Part shown: positions 9,191-18,784 of the stretch, piece by piece
Layout of the letters: every line of letters starts with the position of its first letter
Position numbering within the stretch: position 1 is the first letter of the stretch
Assembly: GCA_032718475.1 (NCBI GenBank)
Contig: JAUCBJ010003255.1
Span: 1 to 27,222 of the forward strand
Source: Nemertoderma westbladi
Taxonomy: Eukaryota > Xenacoelomorpha > Nemertodermatida > Nemertodermatidae
Length of the DNA stretch: 27,222 bases
Direction: 5' to 3'
Notes under the pieces: model-generated
The model's input: only the letters and a program-made list of their open reading frames with translations
Told to the model about the DNA's origin: nothing
Database searches by the model: none
Position numbers and translations under genes: made by a program

Positions 9191-11977
9191 ACCCTAGGTA
9201 GTGAGTGGGGCGAGCCATGTTAGTGTAAGTAGAGGGTTCCTACAACTACACAGGTAGGTTAGTGGGTGGGGCGAGCCATGTTAGTGTAAATAGAGGGTTC
9301 CTACAACTACACAGGTAGGTTAGTGGGTGGGGCGAGCCATGTTAGTGTAAGTAAAGGGTTCCTACAACTACACAGGTAGGTAGCGGGTGGGGCGAGCCAT
9401 GTTAGTGTAAGTAGAGGGTTCCTACAACTACACAGGTAGGTTAGTGGGTGGGGCGAGCCATGTTAGTGTAAGTAGAGGGTTCCTACAACTACACAGGTAG
9501 GTAGTGGGTGGGGCGAGTCATGTTAGTGTACAAGTAAAGGGTTCCTACAACTACACAGGTAGGTTAGTGGGTGGGGCGAGCCATGTTAGTGTAAGTAAAG
9601 GGTTCCTACAACTACACCCTAGGTAGTGAGTGGGGCGAGCCATGTTAGTGTAAGTAGAGGGTTCCTACAACTACACAGGTAGGTTAGTGGGTGGGGCGAG
9701 CCATGTTAGTGTAAGTAGAGGGTTCCTACAACTACACAGGTAGGTTAGTGGGTGGGGCGAGCCATGTTAGTGTAAGTAAAGGGTTCCTACAACTACACAG
9801 GTAGGTAGTGGGTGGGGCGAGCCATGTTAGTGTAAGTAGAGGGTTCCTACAACTACACAGGTAGGTTAGTGGGTGGGGCGAGCCATGTTAGTGTAAGTAA
9901 AGGGTTCCTACAACTACACAGGTAGGTTAGTGGGTGGGGCGAGCCATGTTAGTGTAAGTAGAGGGTTCCTACAACTACACAGGTAGGTTAGTGGGTGGGG
10001 CGAGCCATGTTAGTGTAAGTAGAGGGTTCCTACAACTACACAGGTAGGTAGTGGGTGGGGCGAGCCATGTTAGTGTAAGTAGAGGGTTCCTACAACTACA
10101 CCCTAGGTAGTGAGTGGGGCGAGCCATGTTAGTGTAAGTAGAGGGTTCCTACAACTACACAGGTAGGTAGTGGGTGGGGCGAGCCGTGTTAGTGTAAGTA
10201 GAGGGTTCCTACAACTACACAGGTAGGTTAGTGGGTGGGGCGAGCCATGTTAGTGTAAGTAGAGGGTTCCTACAACTACACAGGTAGGTTAGTGGGTGGG
10301 GCGAGCCATGTTAGTGTAAGTAGAGGGTTCCTACAACTACACAGGTAGGTGGGTGGGGCGAGCCATGTTAGTGTAAGTAGAGGGTTCCTACAACTACACA
10401 GGTAGGTAGTGGGTGGGGCGAGTCATGTTAGTGTAAGTAAAGGGTTCCTACAACTACACAGGTAGGTTAGTGGGTGGGGCGAGCCATGTTAGTGTAAGTA
10501 AAGGGTTCGTACAACTACACAGGTAGGTTAGTGGGTGGGGCGAGCCATGTTAGTGTAAGTAGAGGGTTCCTACAACTACACAGGTAGGTAGTGGGTGGGG
10601 CGAGTCATGTTAGTGTACAAGTAAAGGGTTCCTACAACTACACAGGTAGGTTAGTGGGTGGGGCGAGCCATGTTAGTGTAAGTAAAGGGTTCCTACAACT
10701 ACACCCTAGGTAGTGAGTGGGGCGAGCCATGTTAGTGTAAGTAGAGGGTTCCTACAACTACACAGGTAGGTTAGTGGGTGGGGCGAGCCATGTTAGTGTA
10801 AGTAGAGGGTTCCTACAACTACACAGGTAGGTTAGTGGGTGGGGCGAGCCATGTTAGTGTAAGTAAAGGGTTCCTACAACTACACAGGTAGGTAGCGGGT
10901 GGGGCGAGCCATGTTAGTGTAAGTAGAGGGTTCCTACAACTACACAGGTAGGTTAGTGGGTGGGGCGAGCCATGTTAGTGTAAGTAGAGGGTTCCTACAA
11001 CTACACAGGTAGGTAGTGGGTGGGGCGAGTCATGTTAGTGTACAAGTAAAGGGTTCCTACAACTACACAGGTAGGTTAGTGGGTGGGGCGAGCCATGTTA
11101 GTGTAAGTAAAGGGTTCCTACAACTACACCCTAGGTAGTGAGTGGGGCGAGCCATGTTAGTGTAAGTAGAGGGTTCCTACAACTACACAGGTAGGTTAGT
11201 GGGTGGGGCGAGCCATGTTAGTGTAAGTAGAGGGTTCCTACAACTACACAGGTAGGTTAGTGGGTGGGGCGAGCCATGTTAGTGTAAGTAAAGGGTTCCT
11301 ACAACTACACAGGTAGGTAGCGGGTGGGGCGAGCCATGTTAGTGTAAGTAGAGGGTTCCTACAACTACACAGGTAGGTTAGTGGGTGGGGCGAGCCATGT
11401 TAGTGTAAGTAGAGGGTTCCTACAACTACACAGGTAGGTAGTGGGTGGGGCGAGTCATGTTAGTGTACAAGTAAAGGGTTCCTACAACTACACAGGTAGG
11501 TTAGTGGGTGGGGCGAGCCATGTTAGTGTAAGTAAAGGGTTCCTACAACTACACCCTAGGTAGTGAGTGGGGCGAGCCATGTTAGTGTAAGTAGAGGGTT
11601 CCTACAACTACACAGGTAGGTAGTGGGTGGGGCGAGCCATGTTAGTGTAAGTAAAGGGTTCCTACAACTACACAGGTAGGTAGTGGGTGGGGCGAGCCAT
11701 GTTAGTGTAAGTAAAGGGTTCCTACAACTACACAGGTAGGTAGTGGGTGGGGCGAGCCATGTTAGTGTAAGTAAAGGGTTCCTACAACTACACAGGTAGG
11801 TAGTGGGTGGGGCGAGCCATGTTAGTGTAAGTAAAGGGTTCCTACAACTACACCCTAGGTAGTGAGTGGGGCGAGCCATGTTAGTGTAAGTAGAGGGTTC
11901 CTACAACTACACAGGTAGGTTAGTGGGTGGGGCGAGCCATGTTAGTGTAAGTAGAGGGTTCCTACAACTACACAGGT
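9191..11977 (+). repeat. 425-bp higher-order repeat (7 units)
   Basis: The rare CACCCTAGG unit recurs at 9191 and 9616, and again at 10703, 11128 and 11553, each step exactly 425 bp. The GGTAGCGGGT variant keeps the same spacing (10891, 11316). Each higher-order copy holds seven basic units, with GTACAAG and GAGTCATG variants in fixed places. Confidence 0.85.
9616..10345 (+). repeat. Segmental copy A of a 2721-bp-offset duplication
   Basis: The variant order from CACCCTAGG at 9616, through a second at 10100, to GAGCCGTG at 10181 recurs at 12337, 12821 and 12902, a constant offset of 2721 bp. The match runs to about 10345, where this copy has lost five bases (GGTAGGTGGGTGG) that copy B keeps. 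Confidence 0.75.
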
Positions 11978-12336
11978 AGGTTAGTGGGTGGGGCGAGCCA
12001 TGTTAGTGTAAGTAAAGGGTTCCTACAACTACACAGGTAGGTAGCGGGTGGGGCGAGCCATGTTAGTGTAAGTAGAGGGTTCCTACAACTACACAGGTAG
12101 GTTAGTGGGTGGGGCGAGCCATGTTAGTGTAAGTAGAGGGTTCCTACAACTACGCAGGTAGGTTAGTGGGTGGGGCGAGCCATGTTAGTGTAAGTAAAGG
12201 GTTCCTACAACTACACAGGTAGGTTAGTGGGTGGGGCGAGCCATGTTAGTGTAAGTAGAGGGTTCCTACAACTACACAGGTAGGTTAGTGGGTGGGGCGA
12301 GCCATGTTAGTGTAAGTAAAGGGTTCCTACAACTAC

Positions 12337-13066
12337 ACCCTAGGTAGTGAGTGGGGCGAGCCATGTTAGTGTAAGTAGAGGGTTCCTACAACTACACAGG
12401 TAGGTTAGTGGGTGGGGCGAGCCATGTTAGTGTAAGTAGAGGGTTCCTACAACTACACAGGTAGGTTAGTGGGTGGGGCGAGCCATGTTAGTGTAAGTAA
12501 AGGGTTCCTACAACTACACAGGTAGGTAGTGGGTGGGGCGAGCCATGTTAGTGTAAGTAGAGGGTTCCTACAACTACACAGGTAGGTTAGTGGGTGGGGC
12601 GAGCCATGTTAGTGTAAGTAAAGGGTTCCTACAACTACACAGGTAGGTTAGTGGGTGGGGCGAGCCATGTTAGTGTAAGTAGAGGGTTCCTACAACTACA
12701 CAGGTAGGTTAGTGGGTGGGGCGAGCCATGTTAGTGTAAGTAGAGGGTTCCTACAACTACACAGGTAGGTAGTGGGTGGGGCGAGCCATGTTAGTGTAAG
12801 TAGAGGGTTCCTACAACTACACCCTAGGTAGTGAGTGGGGCGAGCCATGTTAGTGTAAGTAGAGGGTTCCTACAACTACACAGGTAGGTAGTGGGTGGGG
12901 CGAGCCGTGTTAGTGTAAGTAGAGGGTTCCTACAACTACACAGGTAGGTTAGTGGGTGGGGCGAGCCATGTTAGTGTAAGTAGAGGGTTCCTACAACTAC
13001 ACAGGTAGGTTAGTGGGTGGGGCGAGCCATGTTAGTGTAAGTAGAGGGTTCCTACAACTACACAGG
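12337..13066 (+). repeat. Segmental copy B of the 2721-bp-offset duplication
   Basis: Partner of 9616-10345, with the same unit order (CCCTAGG, then long, long, short, long, long, long, short, CCCTAGG, GCCGTG). Confidence 0.75.
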
Positions 13067-13565
13067 TAGGTAGTGGGTGGGGCGAGCCATGTTAGTGTAA
13101 GTAGAGGGTTCCTACAACTACACAGGTAGGTAGTGGGTGGGGCGAGTCGTGTTAGTGTAAGTAGAGGGTTCCTACAACTACACAGGTAGGTAGTGGGTGG
13201 GGCGAGCCATGTTAGTGTAAGTAGAGGGTTCCTACAACTACACAGGTAGGTAGTGGGTGGGGCGAGCCATGTTAGTGTAAGTAGAGGGTTCCTACAACTA
13301 CACAGGTAGGTTAGTGGGTGGGGCGAGCCATGTTAGTGTAAGTAAAGGGTTCCTACAACTACACAGGTAGGTAGTGGGTGGGGCGAGTCGTGTTAGTGTA
13401 AGTAAAGGGTTCCTACAACTACACAGGTAGGTAGTGGGTGGGGCGAGTCGTGTTAGTGTAAGTAAAGGGTTCCTACAACTACACAGGTAGGTTAGTGGGT
13501 GGGGCGAGTCGTGTTAGTGTAAGTAAAGGGTTCCTACAACTACACAGGTAGGTAGTGGGTGGGGC

Positions 13566-13574
13566 GAGCCATGT
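13566..13574 (+). repeat. Target-site duplication, 5' copy
   Basis: GAGCCATGT of the broken minisatellite unit, repeated at 15228-15236 on the far side of the LINE. The first G is ambiguous because the LINE tail ends in TAG, so the duplication is 8 or 9 bp. Confidence 0.8.
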
Positions 13575-15227
13575 AAACTTTATTGAAGTAAAAGTGTCTG
13601 AGTCTGTACTCCCAGATATTCCCATTGGCGATATCTCCTTTGCAGAAGTGAAGGCTGCTGCAAAGAGCATTAAGACCAATCGTGCCAGTGGAGTAGATGG
13701 TGTTCCCCCTGAGGTCTTTAAAATACCTGAGTGTTTAAAGCTCATCTTTCCCATCATAGTAGACATGTACCGAACAACAACAGTCCCACAAGAAATGAAA
13801 ACAAATAAGTTGGTGCCAGTTCCCAAGAAGGGCAACCTAACACTCTATGGTTCTTTTCGGGGAATCTCATTGATCTCGATTGCTGCAAAGCTATACAATA
13901 GGATTCTATTAAATCGCATCAGGGATCCCATTGAGAGACTGCTCCGTGGAAATCAGAATGGGTTCCGTAAAGGTCGTGGGACCATGGAGCCCATTTTGGC
14001 ACTTATAAGGATAATTGAAGAGTTATCAAAAAAGAAAGACAGGCATCTGGCTGTTATCTTTGTTGACTTCTTCAAGGCCTTTGATTCAGTCTCTCGCTCA
14101 CGTATGTTCAGCATACTTTCATTATATGGGATTCCTGATGAAATTATTGCAGCAATAAGATCAGTATACGATGGTTCGACAACATTTGTGTCTACTGTTG
14201 ACGGTGACACAGAACCATTTGAAGTGTTATGGGGCGTCCTCCAAGGAGACACACTTGCACCATTCTTGTTCATTATTGTGGTTGACTATGTTCTACGCAT
14301 GTCCTTAGATCATTATAATGATGATGGGGTGATGATAACTCCACCTACTGGCTCCAGAAGTCGAGGAAATCCTGCCAAGTACCTAACTGATCTAGACTTT
14401 GCTGATGACTTAGGAGTACTATCAGAATCATTAGAGGGAGCCCAACGGCTCCTCAGCTCATTTGAACATGCTGCTTCTAGTGTTGGTCTTTTTATTAACT
14501 CCAGAAAGACCAAAATTCTGACAGTTAACTTTGAAAGTCCTCAGCAAGTCTCTGATCGGATGAGCATAAGCTCAAAGGATGGTATGCTTGAGCATGTGGA
14601 CGACTTCTGTTACCTGGGATCATGGATCCGGAAGTCAGGTGAGGACCTTCGAATACGTAAGGGAAAGGCATGGGCAGCCTTGAATAGGCTTTCCAGGATT
14701 TGGAAGTCACCGAGAATTAATCGGAAACTTAAGGTCCGATTATTTAGAGCAGCAGTAGTTCCAGTACTCCTCTACGGGAGTCCATGCTGGGCTCTAACTG
14801 CTGAGGACACCAAATCTCTGGATGGCACATTCACAAGAATGCTACGCCGGGTTCATTGTGTCAAGTACAATGCACACATCTCCAACCAGACACTATATAA
14901 CATTGGAGGTGTCTCATTGGTTCCCCCAAGCTTGACACTAGAACAAAATCGCCTCCGCTTTGCAGGACATTGCTTTCGCCGTGAGGACCAGCCAGTGCAT
15001 AATCTTGTACTTTGGCAGCCTCATGGAGTGAATAAGCATGGTGGACAGCCCATGACTTTCTTGAGACGCATCTTAAAGGACACTGGCCTTAAAGATGCGG
15101 ATGATCTAGCAAATGTCATGGGTGATAGGGAGTTGTGGCGGTGCAATTTTGTTGACAAGCCGGCACAGCATTCTTAAAAATGCAGCTGCAATGCAGCATG
15201 CCGATCATAGTAGTAGTAGTAGTAGTA
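13575..15227 (+). mobile_element. 5'-truncated non-LTR retrotransposon (LINE) inserted in the minisatellite
   Basis: A 1653-bp insertion lies within one 60-bp unit, flanked by the duplication GAGCCATGT. It carries the reverse-transcriptase part of a LINE polyprotein, a very short 3' UTR (15178-15207) and a (TAG)7 tail at 15208-15228, in the same orientation as the host gene. The endonuclease and everything N-terminal to the RT are missing, the usual outcome of incomplete target-primed reverse transcription. The short-repeat tail rather than poly-A recalls RTE-type and related clades, but I do not assign a clade. The intact frame and clean duplication point to a fairly recent insertion. Confidence 0.92.
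13576..15177 (+). CDS. LINE reverse transcriptase, N-terminally truncated
   Basis: Open frame of 540 codons counted from 13555, of which the first seven are minisatellite; element residues begin at codon 8. RT motifs in order: TNRASGVDGVPPEVFK (41-56), FRGISLI (101-107), QNGFRKGRG (134-142), motif A FVDFFKAFDS (169-178, catalytic Asp171), motif B QGDTLAPFLF (230-239), motif C FADD (282-285, the paired catalytic Asps), SRKTK (316-320) and motif E YLGSW (353-357). The C-terminal part has LLYGSPCW (405-412), FAGHCFRRED (469-478) and LVLWQP (484-489), typical of this LINE group. No stop or frameshift breaks it, and all visible catalytic residues are present. With no endonuclease domain and no own promoter, it is probably not an active element. 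Stop TAA at 15175. Confidence 0.92.
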   Translation, partial: NFIEVKVSESVLPDIPIGDISFAEVKAAAKSIKTNRASGVDGVPPEVFKIPECLKLIFPIIVDMYRTTTVPQEMKTNKLVPVPKKGNLTLYGSFRGISLISIAAKLYNRILLNRIRDPIERLLRGNQNGFRKGRGTMEPILALIRIIEELSKKKDRHLAVIFVDFFKAFDSVSRSRMFSILSLYGIPDEIIAAIRSVYDGSTTFVSTVDGDTEPFEVLWGVLQGDTLAPFLFIIVVDYVLRMSLDHYNDDGVMITPPTGSRSRGNPAKYLTDLDFADDLGVLSESLEGAQRLLSSFEHAASSVGLFINSRKTKILTVNFESPQQVSDRMSISSKDGMLEHVDDFCYLGSWIRKSGEDLRIRKGKAWAALNRLSRIWKSPRINRKLKVRLFRAAVVPVLLYGSPCWALTAEDTKSLDGTFTRMLRRVHCVKYNAHISNQTLYNIGGVSLVPPSLTLEQNRLRFAGHCFRREDQPVHNLVLWQPHGVNKHGGQPMTFLRRILKDTGLKDADDLANVMGDRELWRCNFVDKPAQHS

Positions 15228-15228
15228 G
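15208..15228 (+). repeat. (TAG)7 tail of the LINE
   Basis: Seven TAG triplets end the element and run directly into the 3' target-site duplication. Confidence 0.9.
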
Positions 15229-15236
15229 AGCCATGT
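15228..15236 (+). repeat. Target-site duplication, 3' copy
   Basis: GAGCCATGT, after which the interrupted unit continues as TAGTGTAAGTAGAGGG, in register with the array. Confidence 0.8.
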
Positions 15237-15828
15237 TAGTGTAAGTAGAGGGTTCCTACAACTACACAGGTAGGTAGTGGGTGGGGCGAGCCATGTTAGT
15301 GTAAGTAGAGGGTTCCTACAACTACACAGGTAGGTTAGTGGGTGGGGCGAGTCGTGTTAGTGTAAGTAAAGGGTTCCTACAACTACACAGGTAGGTTAGT
15401 GGGTGGGGCGAGTCGTGTTAGTGTAAGTAAATGGTTCCTACAACTACACAGGTAGGTAGTGGGTGGGGCGAGCCATGTTAGTGTAAGTAGAGGGTTCCTA
15501 CAACTACACAGGTAGGTTAGTGGGTGGGGCGAGTCGTGTTAGTGTAAGTAAAGGGTTCCTACAACTACACAGGTAGGTAGTGGGTGGGGCGAGTCGTGTT
15601 AGTGTAAGTAAAGGGTTCCTACAACTACACAGGTAGGTTAGTGGGTGGGGCGAGCCATGTTAGTGTAAGTAGAGGGTTCCTACAACTACACAGGTAGGTA
15701 GTGGGTGGGTCGAGTCGTGTTAGTGTAAGTAAAGGGTTCCTACAACTACACAGGTAGGTTAGTGGGTGGGGCGATCCATGTTAGTGTAAGTAGAGGGTTC
15801 CTACAACTACACAGGTAGGTTAGTGGGT

Positions 15829-18784
15829 GGGGCGAGCCATGTTAGTGTAAGTAGAGGGTTCCTACAACTACACAGGTAGGTTAGTGGGTGGGGCGAGCCA
15901 TGTTAGTGTAAGTAGAGGGTTCCTACAACTACACAGGTAGGTAGTGGGTGGGTCGAGTCGTGTTAGTGTAAGTAAAGGGTTCCTACAACTACACAGGTAG
16001 GTTAGTGGGTGGGGCGATCCATGTTAGTGTAAGTAGAGGGTTCCTACAACTACACAGGTAGGTTAGTGGGTGGGGCGAGCCATGTTAGTGTAAGTAGAGG
16101 GTTCCTACAACTACACAGGTAGGTAGTGGGTGGGGCGAGCCATGTTAGTGTAAGTAAAGGGTTCCTACAACTACACAGGTAGGTTAGTGGGTGGGGCGAT
16201 CCATGTTAGTGTAAGTAGAGGGTTCCTACAACTACACAGGTAGGTTAGTGGGTGGGGCGAGCCATGTTAGTGTAAGTAGAGGGTTCCTACAACTACACAG
16301 GTAGGTAGTGGGTGGGGCGAGCCATGTTAGTGTAAGTAAAGGGTTCCTACAACTACACAGGTAGGTAGTGGGTGGGGCGAGCCATGTTAGTGTAAGTAAA
16401 GGGTTCCTACAACTACACAGGTAGGTATTGGGTGGGGCGAGCCATGTTAGTGTAAGTAAAGGGTTCCTACAACTACACAGGTAGTTATTGGGTGGGGCGA
16501 GCCGTGTTAGTGTAAGTAGAGGGTTCCTACAACTACACAGGTAGGTTAGTGGGTGGGGCGAGTCGTGTTAGTGTAAGTAGAGGGTTCCTACAACTACACA
16601 GGTAGGTAGTGGGTGGGGCGATCCATGTTAGTGTAAGTAGAGGGTTCCTACAACTACACAGGTAGGTTAGTGGGTGGGGCGATCCATGTTAGTGTAAGTA
16701 GAGGGTTCCTACAACTACACAGGTAGGTAGTGAGTGGGGCGAGCCATGTTAGTGTAAGTAGAGGGTTCCTACAACTACACAGGTAGGTTAGTGGGTGGGG
16801 CGATCCATGTTAGTGTAAGTAGAGGGTTCCTACAACTACACAGGTAGGTAGTGAGTGGGGCGAGCCATGTTAGTGTAAGTAGAGGGTTCCTACAACTACA
16901 CTACACAGGTAGGTTAGTGGGTGGGGCGATCCATGTTAGTGTAAGTAGAGGGTTCCTACAACTACACAGGTAGGTAGTGAGTGGGGCGAGCCATGTTAGT
17001 GTACAAGTAAAGGGTTCCTACAACTACACAGGTAGGTAGCGGGTGGGGCGAGCCATGTTAGTGTAAGTAGAGGGTTCCTACAACTACACAGGTAGGTAGT
17101 GAGTGGGGCGAGCCATGTTAGTGTAAGTAGAGGGTTCCTACAACTACACAGGTAGGTATTGGGTGGGGCGAGCCATGTTAGTTTAAAGGGTTCCTACAAC
17201 TACACAGGTAGGTAGTGGGTGGGGCGAGCCATGTTAGTGTAAGTAGTGGGTTCCTACAACTACACAGGTAGGCAGTGGTTGGGGCGAGCCATGTTAGTGT
17301 AAGTAGAGGGTTCCTACAACTACACAGGTAGGTTAGTGGGTGGGGCGAGCCATGTTAGTGTAAGTAGAGGGTTCCTACAACTACACAGGTAGGTAGTGGG
17401 TGGGTCGAGTCGTGTTAGTGTAAGTAAAGGGTTCCTACAACTACACAGGTAGGTTAGTGGGTGGGGCGATCCATGTTAGTGTAAGTAGAGGGTTCCTACA
17501 ACTACACAGGTAGGTTAGTGGGTGGGGCGAGCCATGTTAGTGTAAGTAGAGGGTTCCTACAACTACACAGGTAGGTAGTGGGTGGGGCGAGCCATGTTAG
17601 TGTAAGTAAAGGGTTCCTACAACTACACAGGTAGGTTAGTGGGTGGGGCGATCCATGTTAGTGTAAGTAGAGGGTTCCTACAACTACACAGGTAGGTTAG
17701 TGGGTGGGGCGAGCCATGTTAGTGTAAGTAGAGGGTTCCTACAACTACACAGGTAGGTAGTGGGTGGGGCGAGCCATGTTAGTGTAAGTAAAGGGTTCCT
17801 ACAACTACACAGGTAGGTAGTGGGTGGGGCGAGCCATGTTAGTGTAAGTAAAGGGTTCCTACAACTACACAGGTAGGTATTGGGTGGGGCGAGCCATGTT
17901 AGTGTAAGTAAAGGGTTCCTACAACTACACAGGTAGTTATTGGGTGGGGCGAGCCGTGTTAGTGTAAGTAGAGGGTTCCTACAACTACACAGGTAGGTTA
18001 GTGGGTGGGGCGAGTCGTGTTAGTGTAAGTAGAGGGTTCCTACAACTACACAGGTAGGTAGTGGGTGGGGCGATCCATGTTAGTGTAAGTAGAGGGTTCC
18101 TACAACTACACAGGTAGGTTAGTGGGTGGGGCGATCCATGTTAGTGTAAGTAGAGGGTTCCTACAACTACACAGGTAGGTAGTGAGTGGGGCGAGCCATG
18201 TTAGTGTAAGTAGAGGGTTCCTACAACTACACAGGTAGGTTAGTGGGTGGGGCGATCCATGTTAGTGTAAGTAGAGGGTTCCTACAACTACACAGGTAGG
18301 TAGTGAGTGGGGCGAGCCATGTTAGTGTAAGTAGAGGGTTCCTACAACTACACTACACAGGTAGGTTAGTGGGTGGGGCGATCCATGTTAGTGTAAGTAG
18401 AGGGTTCCTACAACTACACAGGTAGGTAGTGAGTGGGGCGAGCCATGTTAGTGTACAAGTAAAGGGTTCCTACAACTACACAGGTAGGTAGCGGGTGGGG
18501 CGAGCCATGTTAGTGTAAGTAGAGGGTTCCTACAACTACACAGGTAGGTAGTGAGTGGGGCGAGCCATGTTAGTGTAAGTAGAGGGTTCCTACAACTACA
18601 CAGGTAGGTATTGGGTGGGGCGAGCCATGTTAGTTTAAAGGGTTCCTACAACTACACAGGTAGGTAGTGGGTGGGGCGAGCCATGTTAGTGTAAGTAGTG
18701 GGTTCCTACAACTACACAGGTAGGCAGTGGTTGGGGCGAGCCATGTTAGTGTAAGTAGAGGGTTCCTACAACTACACAGGTAGG
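15829..18784 (+). repeat. Tandem duplication of a ~1.45-kb block (about 24 units)
   Basis: Rare variants recur with a constant offset of 1452 bp: GGTCGAGTCG at 15951 and 17403, the +5 CTACACAGGT at 16901 and 18353, GTACAAGTAA at 17001 and 18453, and GGCAGTGGTT at 17271 and 18723. Copy 1 starts near 15829 and copy 2 near 17281. They diverge after about 17332 and 18784. Confidence 0.85.

Larger units (their letters stand above)
5752..13574 (+). repeat. Intronic ~60-bp minisatellite, left block (~130 units)
   Basis: Head-to-tail units read, in order: GTAAGTA(A/G)AGGGTTCC, TACAACTACACAGGTAGG, T(TA or A)GTGGGTGGGGCG, AGCCATGTTAGT. The basic unit is 60 bp. Common variants are +1 (GGTTAGTGG), about -4 (TTAGTTTAAAGGG) and +2 (GTGTACAAGTAAAGG). 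Substitution variants include GAGTCATG, GAGTCGTG, GATCCATG and CACCCTAGG. The block starts at the end of exon 3 and is broken at 13574 by the LINE. The plus (transcript) strand is G-rich, with GGTAGGTAGTGGGTGGGG in many units. Apparent open frames in it (for example 6933-7154) are a by-product of unit length and are not called as genes. Confidence 0.97.

Noticed and set aside
11556-11879. 107-codon - strand frame with 20-residue periodicity
   Set aside because: It is the minisatellite read on the minus strand; 60-bp units keep the frame open. It carries no domain and ends wherever a 61-bp or other unit shifts the frame.
13953-14273. 106-codon - strand frame across the LINE
   Set aside because: Antisense shadow of the reverse transcriptase frame; no family features of its own.
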